This document shows, piece after piece, positions 1-5,901 of a DNA stretch of 30,291 nucleotides. The position numbers were made by a program, and so were the translations under genes. The stretch's first letter is position 1. Every line of letters starts with the position of its first letter. The stretch is taken from IMG/VR virus record IMGVR_UViG_3300029267_000360, positions 1 to 30,291 of that record. The stretch is one strand, 5' to 3'. Under the pieces are notes generated by a model. That model had not been told where the DNA came from, did not search any database, and saw only the letters and a list, made by a program, of their open reading frames with translations. The stretch is from a virus.

Positions 1-69
1 ATTCTGATTGATGTCGAGGACTTGTCCACAATCGAACGGTTTGGTTTTACCAAGGCTGATTTTTCATAA
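1..69 (+). CDS. 3' end of a truncated gene, product unknown
   Basis: The first frame is open from base 1 and ends with TAA at 67-69, giving the last 22 residues of a protein (ending in TKADFS). The next gene follows after 10 bases with a good SD, as expected inside an operon. In a circular map this would be the last gene before the lysis cassette, possibly a tail appendage or other late protein. Too little is present to name a family. Confidence 0.6.
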   Translation: MLIDVEDLSTIERFGFTKADFS

Positions 70-79
70 GGAATGAGCG

Positions 80-346
80 ATGGAACCTCAGGTCGCATTC
101 AACTGGATCGTAGGTGTTGCCGGAACTCTTGGCGGCTGGACGCTAAAGGTGATCTGGGATTCCATTCAATCGCTGAGATCGGATGTGAAGAATCTTGACA
201 CCAAGATGCACGAGGACTTTGTGCGCCGTGATGACTTCAAGGACGCGGTCAAAGACATCAAGGACGACATGAGGGAAGGCTTTAACAAGATCGACAGTAC
301 GCTCGGCTTGATATTTAAGAAGCTAGAAGGCAAGACAGACAAGTGA
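80..346 (+). CDS. Small membrane protein with coiled coil, lysis-cassette candidate
   Basis: An 88-residue protein with one hydrophobic segment near residues 8-26 followed by a charged helical region to the C-terminus, probably coiled coil (repeated DDFKDAV/DIKDDM-like heptads). AAGGA lies 7 bases before the ATG. The layout, a single N-terminal TM and then a cytoplasmic or periplasmic helix, is shared by XhlA-type hemolysin/holin-associated proteins and by inner-membrane spanins (Rz type). Similar one-TM proteins are common in phages just before holin genes. Its stop overlaps a possible GTG start of a tiny membrane peptide (GTGA). Role in lysis is inferred from the neighbours; no enzymatic motif is visible. 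Confidence 0.8.
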   Translation: MEPQVAFNWIVGVAGTLGGWTLKVIWDSIQSLRSDVKNLDTKMHEDFVRRDDFKDAVKDIKDDMREGFNKIDSTLGLIFKKLEGKTDK

Positions 347-414
347 CCAGTCTGTACTGGATCATTATTGGAACTCTACTTGGTAGCCTTGTGTGCTTGG
401 CCCAATGTATTTAA
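343..414 (+). CDS. Possible 23-residue membrane peptide
   Basis: A GTG at 343 overlaps the TGA of the upstream gene (GTGA) and opens a 23-codon frame ending in TAA at 412-414. The peptide is almost wholly hydrophobic: it starts MTSLYWIIIG, ends in LVCLAQCI and has no charged residue, so it could be one membrane-spanning helix. An AAGG lies about 12 bases upstream, which is far for an SD, so initiation would rest on translational coupling. It lies in a gap otherwise empty between two membrane-protein genes. It may be a small lysis or holin-regulating peptide, or a chance frame. Confidence 0.4.
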   Translation: MTSLYWIIIGTLLGSLVCLAQCI

Positions 415-479
415 GCCTATGTGACTGGTGGACAGTCGCAGGCAAAGTGATGTTGGTTTGTGCAGCATAGGAGGCTGAC

Positions 480-842
480 ATGAGCGAAGAAATTAAACCC
501 GTAGATCATTCCTCAGCTAAAGAGGTGGCATCTAAGTTCATTGGCAAGAATGGCCTTTGGGTGGTAGTTGTCTTGGTTCTGGCTGGAATCTACTCTGCCA
601 TGTACCTAGAGGCAGGCACTTTGGCTGTAGTCATGTCCATGATTTCCACTGTCGTAATGGCAATCATCGGTATCCTGATGGGCATTACTGGCACGAAGGA
701 CAAGGAAGAAAAGCCTGAAATCACCATCATCCGTGACCTGATTGACAAGGCCAGCAAGGAAGAATCCCCGATGCAGGTGGATGTCGCTGATGGCAAAGTC
801 ACTGTGCGTAAGGGAGACTCGGTAACCAACCTTGAACGCTAA
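480..842 (+). CDS. Holin-like protein with two membrane segments
   Basis: A 120-residue protein with a short charged N-terminus, two adjacent hydrophobic segments at about residues 25-43 and 48-70, and a charged, soluble C-terminal half. Two close TM hairpins in a protein of this size, beside other membrane genes, fit a class II holin, which would form inner-membrane lesions at lysis. AGGAGG lies a few bases before the ATG. The TAA overlaps the next in-frame ATG as TAATG, so the following gene may be coupled. An alternative is a membrane protein of superinfection or virion entry; nothing in the sequence excludes that. Confidence 0.75.
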   Translation: MSEEIKPVDHSSAKEVASKFIGKNGLWVVVVLVLAGIYSAMYLEAGTLAVVMSMISTVVMAIIGILMGITGTKDKEEKPEITIIRDLIDKASKEESPMQVDVADGKVTVRKGDSVTNLER

Positions 843-904
843 TGGAATTTACATGGCTGCTCTGGCTGCTGCCGGAAGCACAACCAATATCAGGAGATTC
901 TAAT

Positions 905-1357
905 ATGATCCCGGTAGAAGTAATGACAATGGCTGGTGGTGCTGCAATGGGTCATCTGTTCAAGATGATGTCTGCTGCACAGGAAGCAAAGAGGGAGCAA
1001 CAGAAGCTTCAGCTAGAGATGCTAAAGGGCAAGCAGGAGGTACAGGCTGCTCACATGGAAGCAGCTACGAAGTCCGCTGACGCAGCCGCACAAAGAGCCT
1101 CAGACCCATTTACGAAGCTAACCCGCAGAATCTTTGTTTTGTCCGTAGTGGCAATGGTAATGATTTACCTGCTTGCCCCTATATTTGGCGTGTCTATTTC
1201 GGTGCCTGTAGAAAAAACTACTGGGTTTAATCTCTTGGGATTGTTCGATAACACCAAGACGGTCACAGAGTATGTCACCCTAAATGGAATGGTATCCTTT
1301 AATGAAATCTGGATAACCTTCCTCGCAGCAGGATCTTTCTACCTAGGCAAGTCATGA
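905..1357 (+). CDS. Three-TM holin-like protein
   Basis: A 150-residue protein: a glycine-rich weakly hydrophobic N-terminus (about 4-22), a glutamine/alanine-rich charged helix (about 25-66), the segment DPFTKLTRR, a clear TM (about 75-97) and a hydrophobic C-terminal stretch (about 133-147). The layout resembles the three-TM holins linked to gene-transfer-agent release (Holin_3TM type). I chose ATG 905 because AGGAG lies 8 bases upstream; an in-frame ATG at 842 (TAATG overlap with the upstream gene) would add 21 residues beginning MEFTWLLWLL but has no SD of its own. It overlaps the next gene by ATGA. Holin function is inferred. Confidence 0.7.
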   Translation: MIPVEVMTMAGGAAMGHLFKMMSAAQEAKREQQKLQLEMLKGKQEVQAAHMEAATKSADAAAQRASDPFTKLTRRIFVLSVVAMVMIYLLAPIFGVSISVPVEKTTGFNLLGLFDNTKTVTEYVTLNGMVSFNEIWITFLAAGSFYLGKS

Positions 1358-1542
1358 GAGATCCAGCCGATTGGATTCTTGTTATGTTGGCCTTGCTCGT
1401 GGTTTTGGGTACGGCCGGCTGCGCGGACATCCGTAAGCTGACGATGACAAAGACTGAACTGGATTTTTTTTCCATTAAGGATCAGACCCCTTGTATTCGC
1501 GGATACGATGTATGTATTGAGGAAGGTAGCCATGCTCGATAA
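1354..1542 (+). CDS. Small probable lipoprotein, outer-membrane spanin candidate
   Basis: A 62-residue protein with a signal-like N-terminus: MRDPADW, a hydrophobic core to about residue 18, then LGTAGC with the cysteine at position 23, which fits a lipobox although the -3 residue is Thr. The mature part is about 40 residues. A very small lipoprotein beside holin-like genes suggests an o-spanin (Rz1 type) that helps to break the outer membrane. Against this, it is not proline-rich and is not nested inside a recognisable Rz gene. It starts on the ATGA of the upstream gene and overlaps the next one. Two further cysteines (TPCIRGYDVC) lie near the C-terminus. Confidence 0.65.
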   Translation: MRDPADWILVMLALLVVLGTAGCADIRKLTMTKTELDFFSIKDQTPCIRGYDVCIEEGSHAR

Positions 1543-1795
1543 GTCCAAAATGAAATGCAATTCCCCCAAGGCTACGCCGGACCATGCAACCAAGTCCCAT
1601 GTGGTCAAGGCTTGCTCCGGTGGGCAGGAGAAGATCATTCGGTTTGGGCAGAAGGGAGTGAAGGGTAGCCCCAAAAAGTCTGGAGAGTCTGAGTCCTATG
1701 CGGCTCGCCGCCGTGCATTCAAGGCTCGTCACGCAAAGAACATCAAGAAGGGTAAGATGTCGGCTGCGTACTGGGCAAACAAAGTCAAATGGTAG
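1532..1795 (+). CDS. Conserved small basic phage protein ([21 protein letters not shown] type)
   Basis: An 87-residue strongly basic protein. Its second half contains [20 protein letters not shown], which I recognise from memory as the signature of a small conserved protein found in many aquatic-phage genomes, usually near structural genes; its function is unknown. The N-terminal half carries two cysteines (KMKCNS and KACSGG). Start 1532 was chosen because GAGGAAGG lies just upstream; a longer in-frame version from 1508 lacks such a signal. It overlaps the end of the lipoprotein gene by 11 bases. The basic charge would suit a DNA- or RNA-binding virion component, which is inference only. Confidence 0.8.
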   Translation: MLDKSKMKCNSPKATPDHATKSHVVKACSGGQEKIIRFGQKGVKGSPKKSGESESYAARRRAFKARHAKNIKKGKMSAAYWANKVKW

Positions 1796-1803
1796 GAGGC
1801 TAT

Positions 1804-1938
1804 ATGCCGCTCAAGAAAGGTAGTTCCAAGAAAACAATCTCTGCCAACATCAAGACTGAGATCAAGTCTGGCAAGCCGCAGAAGCAGGCTGTAGCCATCG
1901 CCTTGACCAAGGCAGGCAAGTCTAAGAAGAAGAAGTAA
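1804..1938 (+). CDS. 44-residue basic protein, DUF6496-like
   Basis: A 44-residue protein starting [16 protein letters not shown] and containing [12 protein letters not shown], ending in a lysine tail. This resembles a widespread short family of phages and bacteria with the core '[13 protein letters not shown]' (I believe catalogued as DUF6496), of unknown function. AGGAGG sits 5 bases before the ATG, the best SD in this cluster, and the TAA overlaps the next ATG (TAATG). Lysine makes up about a quarter of the residues, so nucleic-acid binding is plausible but not shown. Confidence 0.8.
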   Translation: MPLKKGSSKKTISANIKTEIKSGKPQKQAVAIALTKAGKSKKKK

Positions 1939-2702
1939 TGTCCCGCTACGACTCCATTGGTCGCAACAGACGCACCGAAAGTTTCCCGCTGTATGTAGCG
2001 AGAGGCATGGTTCCGGGGCATGACATCGTTACGGTGTCTGGCTCTGTGATTACCAGCACCTCGATGTCAACCGTCTGGAACAATGGCGGACTCTATGCCT
2101 ATCCTGCATCCGCTACTCAGATGACAGTCAGCAGCGCCAATGCTGCCGACACTGCGGCAGGGGCAGGAGCAAGAGTGGTATTTGTTAATGGACTAGACGC
2201 AGACTATAACCCAAGCAGCGAGTACATCTCGATGAATGGGCAGACCGCAGTGACCACAACCAAAAGCTACCTACGCATTAACGGCCTGAATGTTGTTAAT
2301 GGTGCACCTAATGTGGGCAACATTTACATTGGCACAGGCACGGTAACGGCTGGTGTTCCAGCTACTACCTATGCCGAAATCATTGCTGGCAATGGGAACT
2401 CATTGCAGGCTATCTACACAGTGCCAGCCAATTACGATGCATACTTTCATGTTGGCTATATTTCTACTGGGACTACATCAAGCAACAAGTATGTAAAGGG
2501 TAAGCTGATGATCCGCCCTTTTGGTGGAGTCATGGGCGTGGCCCTTGAAACCACAATGAACAATGGGATCAATGCATTTCAGTTCGAGTATCCAATTACC
2601 ATTTACAGCAAGTCGGACATCGAGGCTCGTGCCATATCGTCCTCAGGTACAGACGATGTTGCTGTCATCTTCCAGCTAGTCTTAGCTCACCGTCCCGACT
2701 GA
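1938..2702 (+). CDS. Beta-rich probable virion protein
   Basis: A 254-residue protein rich in Ser, Thr, Gly and Val with few charged residues, beginning [12 protein letters not shown]. Composition and the alternation of hydrophobic and small residues suggest a beta-sandwich or fibre-like structural protein; the C-terminal half (around YTVPANYDAYFHVGY and IEARAISSSGTDDVAV) looks like a jelly-roll receptor or decoration domain. No signal peptide, cysteine cluster or enzyme motif is seen. It is translationally coupled (TAATG) to the small basic protein and is the last plus-strand gene of the cluster, with its 3' end overlapping the convergent gene by 16 bases. Head decoration or adsorption protein is the best guess. 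Confidence 0.75.
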   Translation: MSRYDSIGRNRRTESFPLYVARGMVPGHDIVTVSGSVITSTSMSTVWNNGGLYAYPASATQMTVSSANAADTAAGAGARVVFVNGLDADYNPSSEYISMNGQTAVTTTKSYLRINGLNVVNGAPNVGNIYIGTGTVTAGVPATTYAEIIAGNGNSLQAIYTVPANYDAYFHVGYISTGTTSSNKYVKGKLMIRPFGGVMGVALETTMNNGINAFQFEYPITIYSKSDIEARAISSSGTDDVAVIFQLVLAHRPD

Positions 2703-2899
2703 CGCTTGGGATTGTAGATATGCCAAGGTGATTTCTTGGCAGCACAGCTAGCTGCTTGGCTCCGGTTCATAGTCTGCATGGACACGGCTCGCTCAATGGT
2801 CCATCCCCGCTTGATCCTGTGATACACCGTCTTCCAAGGGACTCCGGCTTCTTCTGCTTTTGCTCTGTATTCTGCTAGTTGTTCGCGTGTATGTGTCAT
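2687..2899 (-). CDS. Small HTH-like protein with RGW motif
   Basis: A 70-residue basic protein. Residues about 8-40 read as a short HTH: an initial helix, then GVPWKTVYHRIKRGWTIERA. The same pattern, (R/K)RGW(S/T)xExA after a recognition-like helix, occurs in the protein at 4487-4774 and is common at the ends of phage regulators and homing-endonuclease-associated DNA-binding segments. It lies downstream of the recombination-operon terminator, so it needs its own promoter; the AT-rich stretch 2900-3025 has possible ones. Its 3' end meets the late plus-strand gene tail to tail. Probable DNA-binding protein, targets unknown. Confidence 0.65.
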   Translation of the reverse strand: MTHTREQLAEYRAKAEEAGVPWKTVYHRIKRGWTIERAVSMQTMNRSQAASCAAKKSPWHIYNPKRQSGR

Positions 2900-2924
2900 A
2901 GAAAATAAGTAAAATCAAATGACC

Positions 2925-3022
2925 GTCAAATAAGTTATGCGCCATTCGATCTATATGAATCAATAGTTTAATCGTGATTATGTCTTAGTTATGTGCCGCT
3001 ATAAACCAAGCAGTCAAATAAG
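2925..3022. repeat. AT-rich leader with two repeated motifs
   Basis: The non-coding stretch between 2899 and 3026 carries a 10-base direct repeat GTCAAATAAG at 2925-2934 and 3013-3022, and a second pair (A/T)AGTTATG(C/T)GCC at 2932-2943 and 2986-2997. Read on the minus strand these are TTATTTGAC and GGC(G/A)CATAACT. TTGACT followed after 18 bases by CATAAC gives one weak sigma70-like promoter for the gene ending at 2687. The repeats may be operators or tandem promoters. Confidence 0.5.
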
Positions 3023-3025
3023 AAT

Positions 3026-3050
3026 AAAAAAATCCCCGCCGAAGCGGGGA
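3026..3050 (-). terminator. Intrinsic terminator of the recombination operon
   Basis: On the minus strand this is a 7-bp stem TCCCCGC/GCGGGGA closed by a TTCG tetraloop and followed by seven T residues, a textbook Rho-independent terminator with an extra-stable loop. It lies about 80 bases past the stop of the last gene of the leftward operon (3128). Confidence 0.92.
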
Positions 3051-3077
3051 TAAGGCTCTTGCCATCTGGAGGAGATT

Positions 3078-3113
3078 GCCGGGGGAGGAGTTGACTAGAC
3101 AGAAAACCCCGGC
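3078..3113. other. Hairpin upstream of the terminator
   Basis: GCCGGGG at 3078-3084 pairs perfectly with CCCCGGC at 3107-3113 across a 22-base loop that contains AGTTGACT, the motif seen before several early start codons. It sits in the 3' UTR of the recombination operon and could protect the mRNA end; no T-run follows on either strand. Confidence 0.45.
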
Positions 3114-3127
3114 GAACAAGAGTAGGA

Positions 3128-3403
3128 CTAAGAAGATACGGCTCCATGCTGCACTGGCTGCCAGAAGATTGCAATAGGCTGGCCCTGCATTTCTGCTGCT
3201 GCTTCTGCTGCTTCCATCAATCGAGTCACAGCATTTTCTTCGTCAATTGTAATCAGTGTGCTTAGCATTGCGAGCAATACCGTGTTGCAGATTTCATCCT
3301 TGGTTGCGCCGCGCCAGCCCTTAATGACCGACACCATTTCATTAACCATAGTGTCTTCGGTCTTGCTGATCTCGCGTTTGAGGGTGAACCTAGAATGGGA
3401 CAT
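3128..3403 (-). CDS. Unknown 91-residue protein, last gene of recombination operon
   Basis: A helical, mixed-charge protein with a run of alanines and glutamates (MEAAEAAAEMQ) and no motif that I recognise. It overlaps the 3' end of the ssb gene. Two in-frame starts lie 6 bases apart (3409 and 3403); neither has an SD, so translation is probably coupled to ssb. Being co-transcribed with SSB and the annealing protein suggests a DNA-metabolism or host-interaction role, but nothing in the residues shows it. Confidence 0.65.
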   Translation of the reverse strand: MSHSRFTLKREISKTEDTMVNEMVSVIKGWRGATKDEICNTVLLAMLSTLITIDEENAVTRLMEAAEAAAEMQGQPIAIFWQPVQHGAVSS

Positions 3404-3821
3404 TATCATTTAGTTCGTCATAGCTTGGTAGGTTAGTGGCTCCGGCGAATGCGTCATTGGCATTGAAGTCATCAGCCTTTGGCTTTTCCATGATCTTGAT
3501 CTCGCCACCAAACTTGGGGATCACGATCTCAGTCATGTACTGCTTCTGACCATCTTTCTCCCAGCTACGATACTCGACCTGCCCCTCGATATAAACCTTG
3601 GCTCCTTTGACAATCCGATCCATCACATACTTGACCTTGGCCGAGTTCAGGATCTTGACATTGTGCCACTGGGTATTTTCCCTCCACTCTCCTTTCTTGG
3701 TTTTCCAAGATTCTGAGGTGGCTACGCTGAACTGCATATACAGATCACCGCTTGGGAATGACTTGACCTCTGCATCCTTGCCAACATTGCCGAGGATAAT
3801 TACTTTGTTAATGCTGCTCAT
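3390..3821 (-). CDS. ssb: Single-stranded DNA-binding protein
   Basis: A 143-residue protein with a bacterial SSB-type OB fold: start MSSINKVIILGNVGKDAEVK, then TQWHNVKI, KGAKVYIEGQVEYRSW and the end of the fold near MTEIVI. A flexible linker leads to the C-terminal tip LNDNVPF, matching the acidic DDxxPF tail with which SSB recruits partner proteins. It would coat single strands made by the exonuclease and work with the annealing protein encoded immediately upstream. GGAG lies before the ATG, next to the stop of that gene. Length is typical for phage SSB. Confidence 0.95.
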   Translation of the reverse strand: MSSINKVIILGNVGKDAEVKSFPSGDLYMQFSVATSESWKTKKGEWRENTQWHNVKILNSAKVKYVMDRIVKGAKVYIEGQVEYRSWEKDGQKQYMTEIVIPKFGGEIKIMEKPKADDFNANDAFAGATNLPSYDELNDNVPF

Positions 3822-3825
3822 TCTC

Positions 3826-4476
3826 TTATTCTCCGAGAGTTGCTTCGTGGTTCTTAAACACAGTGGCTAAGTACATGCCGTTAGCCTTCGGCATTTGCGC
3901 TACCTCGGTACGGATCGAAGCCTTGAGTGCTTCGATTTCGGCCTTGGTCTTGCAATCCTTGATCGAGTCAACGATCTGATTCAGTCGCGGGTTCTCTTCC
4001 TTCTTAGCTTCTGCTACTGCGTTCTTCTCGCTGAACTCCTTGTTCATCTTGGCGACATATCGGTTGTCATCGAACTTGCCAAGGAACACATCGGCACCCA
4101 GACCAAGGTGGCTCAGTGCTTTTGTTAGCGCATCGGTCATGGCTTTCTTGGGTGCGTCTTCGTCAATCTTTCCCTTCTCGGACACGATGAAGTCCAAGCC
4201 TCTGACAGGGCCATACACGCCTTTTCCATCTGGCTGCATGATCCATACGCTGACATCCGCAACGGCCAACAGAGCGGTTCCTGCGGACAGTGTGCTATGG
4301 TCAACGACATAGCCCCAGCCTTGGCCTACTGGACCGAACAGTTCAGTCATGCGCATGATCTGATACTGCGGGTCGATGCTGGTAAAGCCGCGACCGAAGG
4401 TTACTTTTTTGGTGTACTGCGGATCAGTCTTCTCGACTGCATTCCACACTACCATGTTCTGTTCTTTGTTAATCAT
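3826..4476 (-). CDS. Rad52/Erf-superfamily single-strand annealing protein
   Basis: A 216-residue protein. The core, with DPQYQIMRMTELFGPVGQGW early, then a strand-rich region ending in GPVRGLDF and a helix MTDALTKALSHLGLGADVF, matches the phage recombinases of the Rad52-like class (Sak/Erf relatives), which anneal SSB-coated strands. The C-terminal third is charged and helical, as usual for the partner-binding tail. ATG 4476 was chosen over an upstream TTG because AAGGAG-TTGACT precedes it directly. The upstream exonuclease and downstream SSB complete a Red-like recombination set. Exact subfamily is not certain. Confidence 0.82.
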   Translation of the reverse strand: MINKEQNMVVWNAVEKTDPQYTKKVTFGRGFTSIDPQYQIMRMTELFGPVGQGWGYVVDHSTLSAGTALLAVADVSVWIMQPDGKGVYGPVRGLDFIVSEKGKIDEDAPKKAMTDALTKALSHLGLGADVFLGKFDDNRYVAKMNKEFSEKNAVAEAKKEENPRLNQIVDSIKDCKTKAEIEALKASIRTEVAQMPKANGMYLATVFKNHEATLGE

Positions 4477-4486
4477 AGTCAACTCC

Positions 4487-4774
4487 TTACTTAGATAGGG
4501 TTACAAATCCAGCTACAATTGCAATACAAACAAGAATAAAAATTAGCCAGCCATGCGATTCGTCAGTCTTGCTAGGCTGTGGAATTTCTTGGCGAGGTTT
4601 GTCGTTAACAACCTTGACTGGCTTAGTCTTTTTCTTCTTACGCACTGGTGTAATCAGTGCATCCTCTAGGCTCCAGCCTCTACGGACTCTGTTCTGTACC
4701 AATGCGGGACTCATGCCCTTGGCTTTTGCCAATGCTGCAATGCTTTCTGGTTTCTTGATTGCTTTCTTTTTCAT
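4487..4774 (-). CDS. HTH-like protein with C-terminal membrane anchor
   Basis: A 95-residue protein in three parts: a lysine-rich N-terminus with a small HTH-like unit (residues about 9-40, ALAKAKGMSPALVQNRVRRG followed by WSLEDA), a basic proline-containing linker, and a C-terminal hydrophobic segment (about 75-92, WLIFILVCIAIVAGFV). The DNA-binding-like unit shares the RGW(S/T)xExA motif with the gene at 2687-2899. A tail anchor on such a unit could tether DNA to the membrane. It overlaps the upstream gene as ATGA and has AAGGAG before the ATG. Function unknown. Confidence 0.75.
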   Translation of the reverse strand: MKKKAIKKPESIAALAKAKGMSPALVQNRVRRGWSLEDALITPVRKKKKTKPVKVVNDKPRQEIPQPSKTDESHGWLIFILVCIAIVAGFVTLSK

Positions 4775-5046
4775 CGTAACTCCTTAGTCCTAAAAAACCC
4801 TTCGTATTCAGGGTGGTCGTGCATGAACAGCCTTGCGTAATAGGCCGTGTGGTTGTTGCTCAGCTTGAATGGTTCCCCCTTGGTTTCGACATCAGTGTGC
4901 CAACGGATGCGTTCAAACACAGCTTTGGCCGAATAATTCTTGTGTCCTCTGTCAATCAACTGAAATGTGAATGACGAAAACAACGCATAAACTTGCGGGT
5001 TATTCTTGTGGTACTCCCACCATTTCTTTTTCAGTGCTTGGCTCAT
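4771..5046 (-). CDS. Conserved protein of phage recombination loci, unknown function
   Basis: A 91-residue protein with a pattern I recall from many phage and prophage recombination or replication regions: an N-terminal NPQVYALFSSFTFQLIDRG, then YSAKAVFERIRWHT, and NNHTAYYARLF followed by HPEYEGFFRT. The function is unknown to me. The start 5046 has GGAG-TTGACTG-ATG, the early start signature, and lies inside the exonuclease gene, overlapping it by 47 bases in another frame. Being sandwiched between exonuclease and annealing protein suggests a DNA-processing accessory. Confidence 0.85.
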   Translation of the reverse strand: MSQALKKKWWEYHKNNPQVYALFSSFTFQLIDRGHKNYSAKAVFERIRWHTDVETKGEPFKLSNNHTAYYARLFMHDHPEYEGFFRTKELR

Positions 5047-5617
5047 CAGTCAACTCCATGTCTGCAATGTCAATGGTTGTTGGGTCAATCTTCTTTTGTA
5101 CGCAGTTCCAGAATTTAGATTCCAGTTCGATTAGTTCTGCCTGATACAGTGGATCAGCTTCGACTTCTGTTACCTCGTGCTTGTAGTTCCCATACAGCAC
5201 AGACAGGTACGCTTTGCCTGCACCAGTCACCATCATGTAATGCTGTAGCTGGGGCATATATTTCTTAATCACATTATCTGGCTTGCTGAATCCATTAACA
5301 TGCTTGGCTTCCCAGACTGCATTCTCGTCCTCGATCCAGCCATCCAAGCTAGCTACCATCCATGAGAATGTATGACTGACAATGGTTTCAGTGTTAGTAA
5401 GTACTAACTTACCTGTAGTTTTCTGGAACCAGTTGCGGTTAAAGTCTTCGGTGTAGATGCCCATCTGCACAGGCAGTATGTCGGACAAGTCATCGCGCTC
5501 CTTCATGCCTAGCTTCTCGGCCCATAGGTCGTACCAGTCGCCGGTCATTAGCTTGACCGCATCACTGCCGCCGACCCCTTGGCTTCGGATTCTGTGTTGT
5601 TCTTCTGTCAATGTCAT
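5000..5617 (-). CDS. YqaJ-type recombination exonuclease
   Basis: A 205-residue protein of the YqaJ/lambda Exo group (PD-(D/E)XK fold), which degrades one strand of double-stranded DNA to give 3' tails for annealing. Visible motifs: GGSD at 16-19, GIYTEDF with Glu57, SLDG with Asp92, WEAKH with Glu103 and Lys105, and MPQLQHYMMV with Gln and Tyr near 123-127. Together these are the full catalytic set. It is the first gene of the leftward operon, about 24 bases from the inferred transcription start, with AGGGG before the ATG. Confidence 0.92.
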   Translation of the reverse strand: MTLTEEQHRIRSQGVGGSDAVKLMTGDWYDLWAEKLGMKERDDLSDILPVQMGIYTEDFNRNWFQKTTGKLVLTNTETIVSHTFSWMVASLDGWIEDENAVWEAKHVNGFSKPDNVIKKYMPQLQHYMMVTGAGKAYLSVLYGNYKHEVTEVEADPLYQAELIELESKFWNCVQKKIDPTTIDIADMELTDEPSTEKEMVGVPQE

Positions 5618-5626
5618 GTCATCCCC

Positions 5627-5655
5627 TTGTCAACCAATGTGTACCGTAATATACT
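5627..5655 (+). promoter_or_regulatory. Rightward early promoter
   Basis: TTGTCA (5627-5632), a 17-base spacer and TATACT (5650-5655) fit sigma70 at 5/6 in both boxes. Transcription would begin near 5662, about 27 bases before the HTH regulator gene. The -10 box coincides with that of the opposite promoter. Confidence 0.75.
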
Positions 5656-5676
5656 GCTGTCCATCGTCCATGTCAA
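5648..5676 (-). promoter_or_regulatory. Leftward promoter of the recombination operon
   Basis: On the minus strand TTGACA (5676-5671), a 17-base spacer and TATATT (5653-5648) match sigma70 at 6/6 and 5/6. Start of transcription would be near 5641, about 24 bases before the exonuclease ATG. Five TGTCA pentamers lie between 5606 and 5675 and may include regulator half-sites. Confidence 0.8.
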
Positions 5677-5688
5677 TAGGAGTTAATG

Positions 5689-5901
5689 ATGGAAGTAGAA
5701 GAAGAAGCGACAGTGGTTGTCGCTCCAGCCAAAGAAGATTGGGTTGATACCCATCAAGCATCCAAGATCACTGGCTTTACCTACGGTACGCTGCGTACTT
5801 GGCGTTGCCAGAAGAAAGGTCCACCATTTTCCAAGGTAGGATCAGCCATCCGCTATAAGGTGGGTGATTTGCAGGACTACATGGAAGATCGGATTTGCTA
5901 G
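5689..5901 (+). CDS. MerR/excisionase-like HTH protein
   Basis: A 70-residue protein with an acidic N-terminal tail and a winged-helix HTH_17-type domain: DWVDTHQASKITGFTYGTLR, then PPFSKVGSAIRYKVGDLQDY, the usual order of recognition helix and wing with the 'I RYK xxDL xxY' ending. Such proteins are phage excisionases or small transcription regulators. ATG 5689 has AGGAG at a 6-base spacing; an ATG 3 bases earlier would be too close. As first gene of the rightward unit next to the shared promoter pair it may control that switch (inference). Confidence 0.85.
   Translation: MEVEEEATVVVAPAKEDWVDTHQASKITGFTYGTLRTWRCQKKGPPFSKVGSAIRYKVGDLQDYMEDRIC

Noticed and set aside
1938-2702. Target of a diversity-generating retroelement, as in BPP-1
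   Set aside because: No reverse transcriptase or template repeat is visible in the window; similarity to BPP-1 is limited to the head module.
2721-2741. TGCCAAG/CTTGGCA hairpin as terminator for the left plus-strand genes
   Set aside because: Perfect 7-bp stem but no T-run on either strand, and it lies inside the convergent gene.
5689-5901. Excisionase implying a temperate phage
   Set aside because: The fold allows it, but no integrase or attachment site is visible here, so lifestyle stays open.
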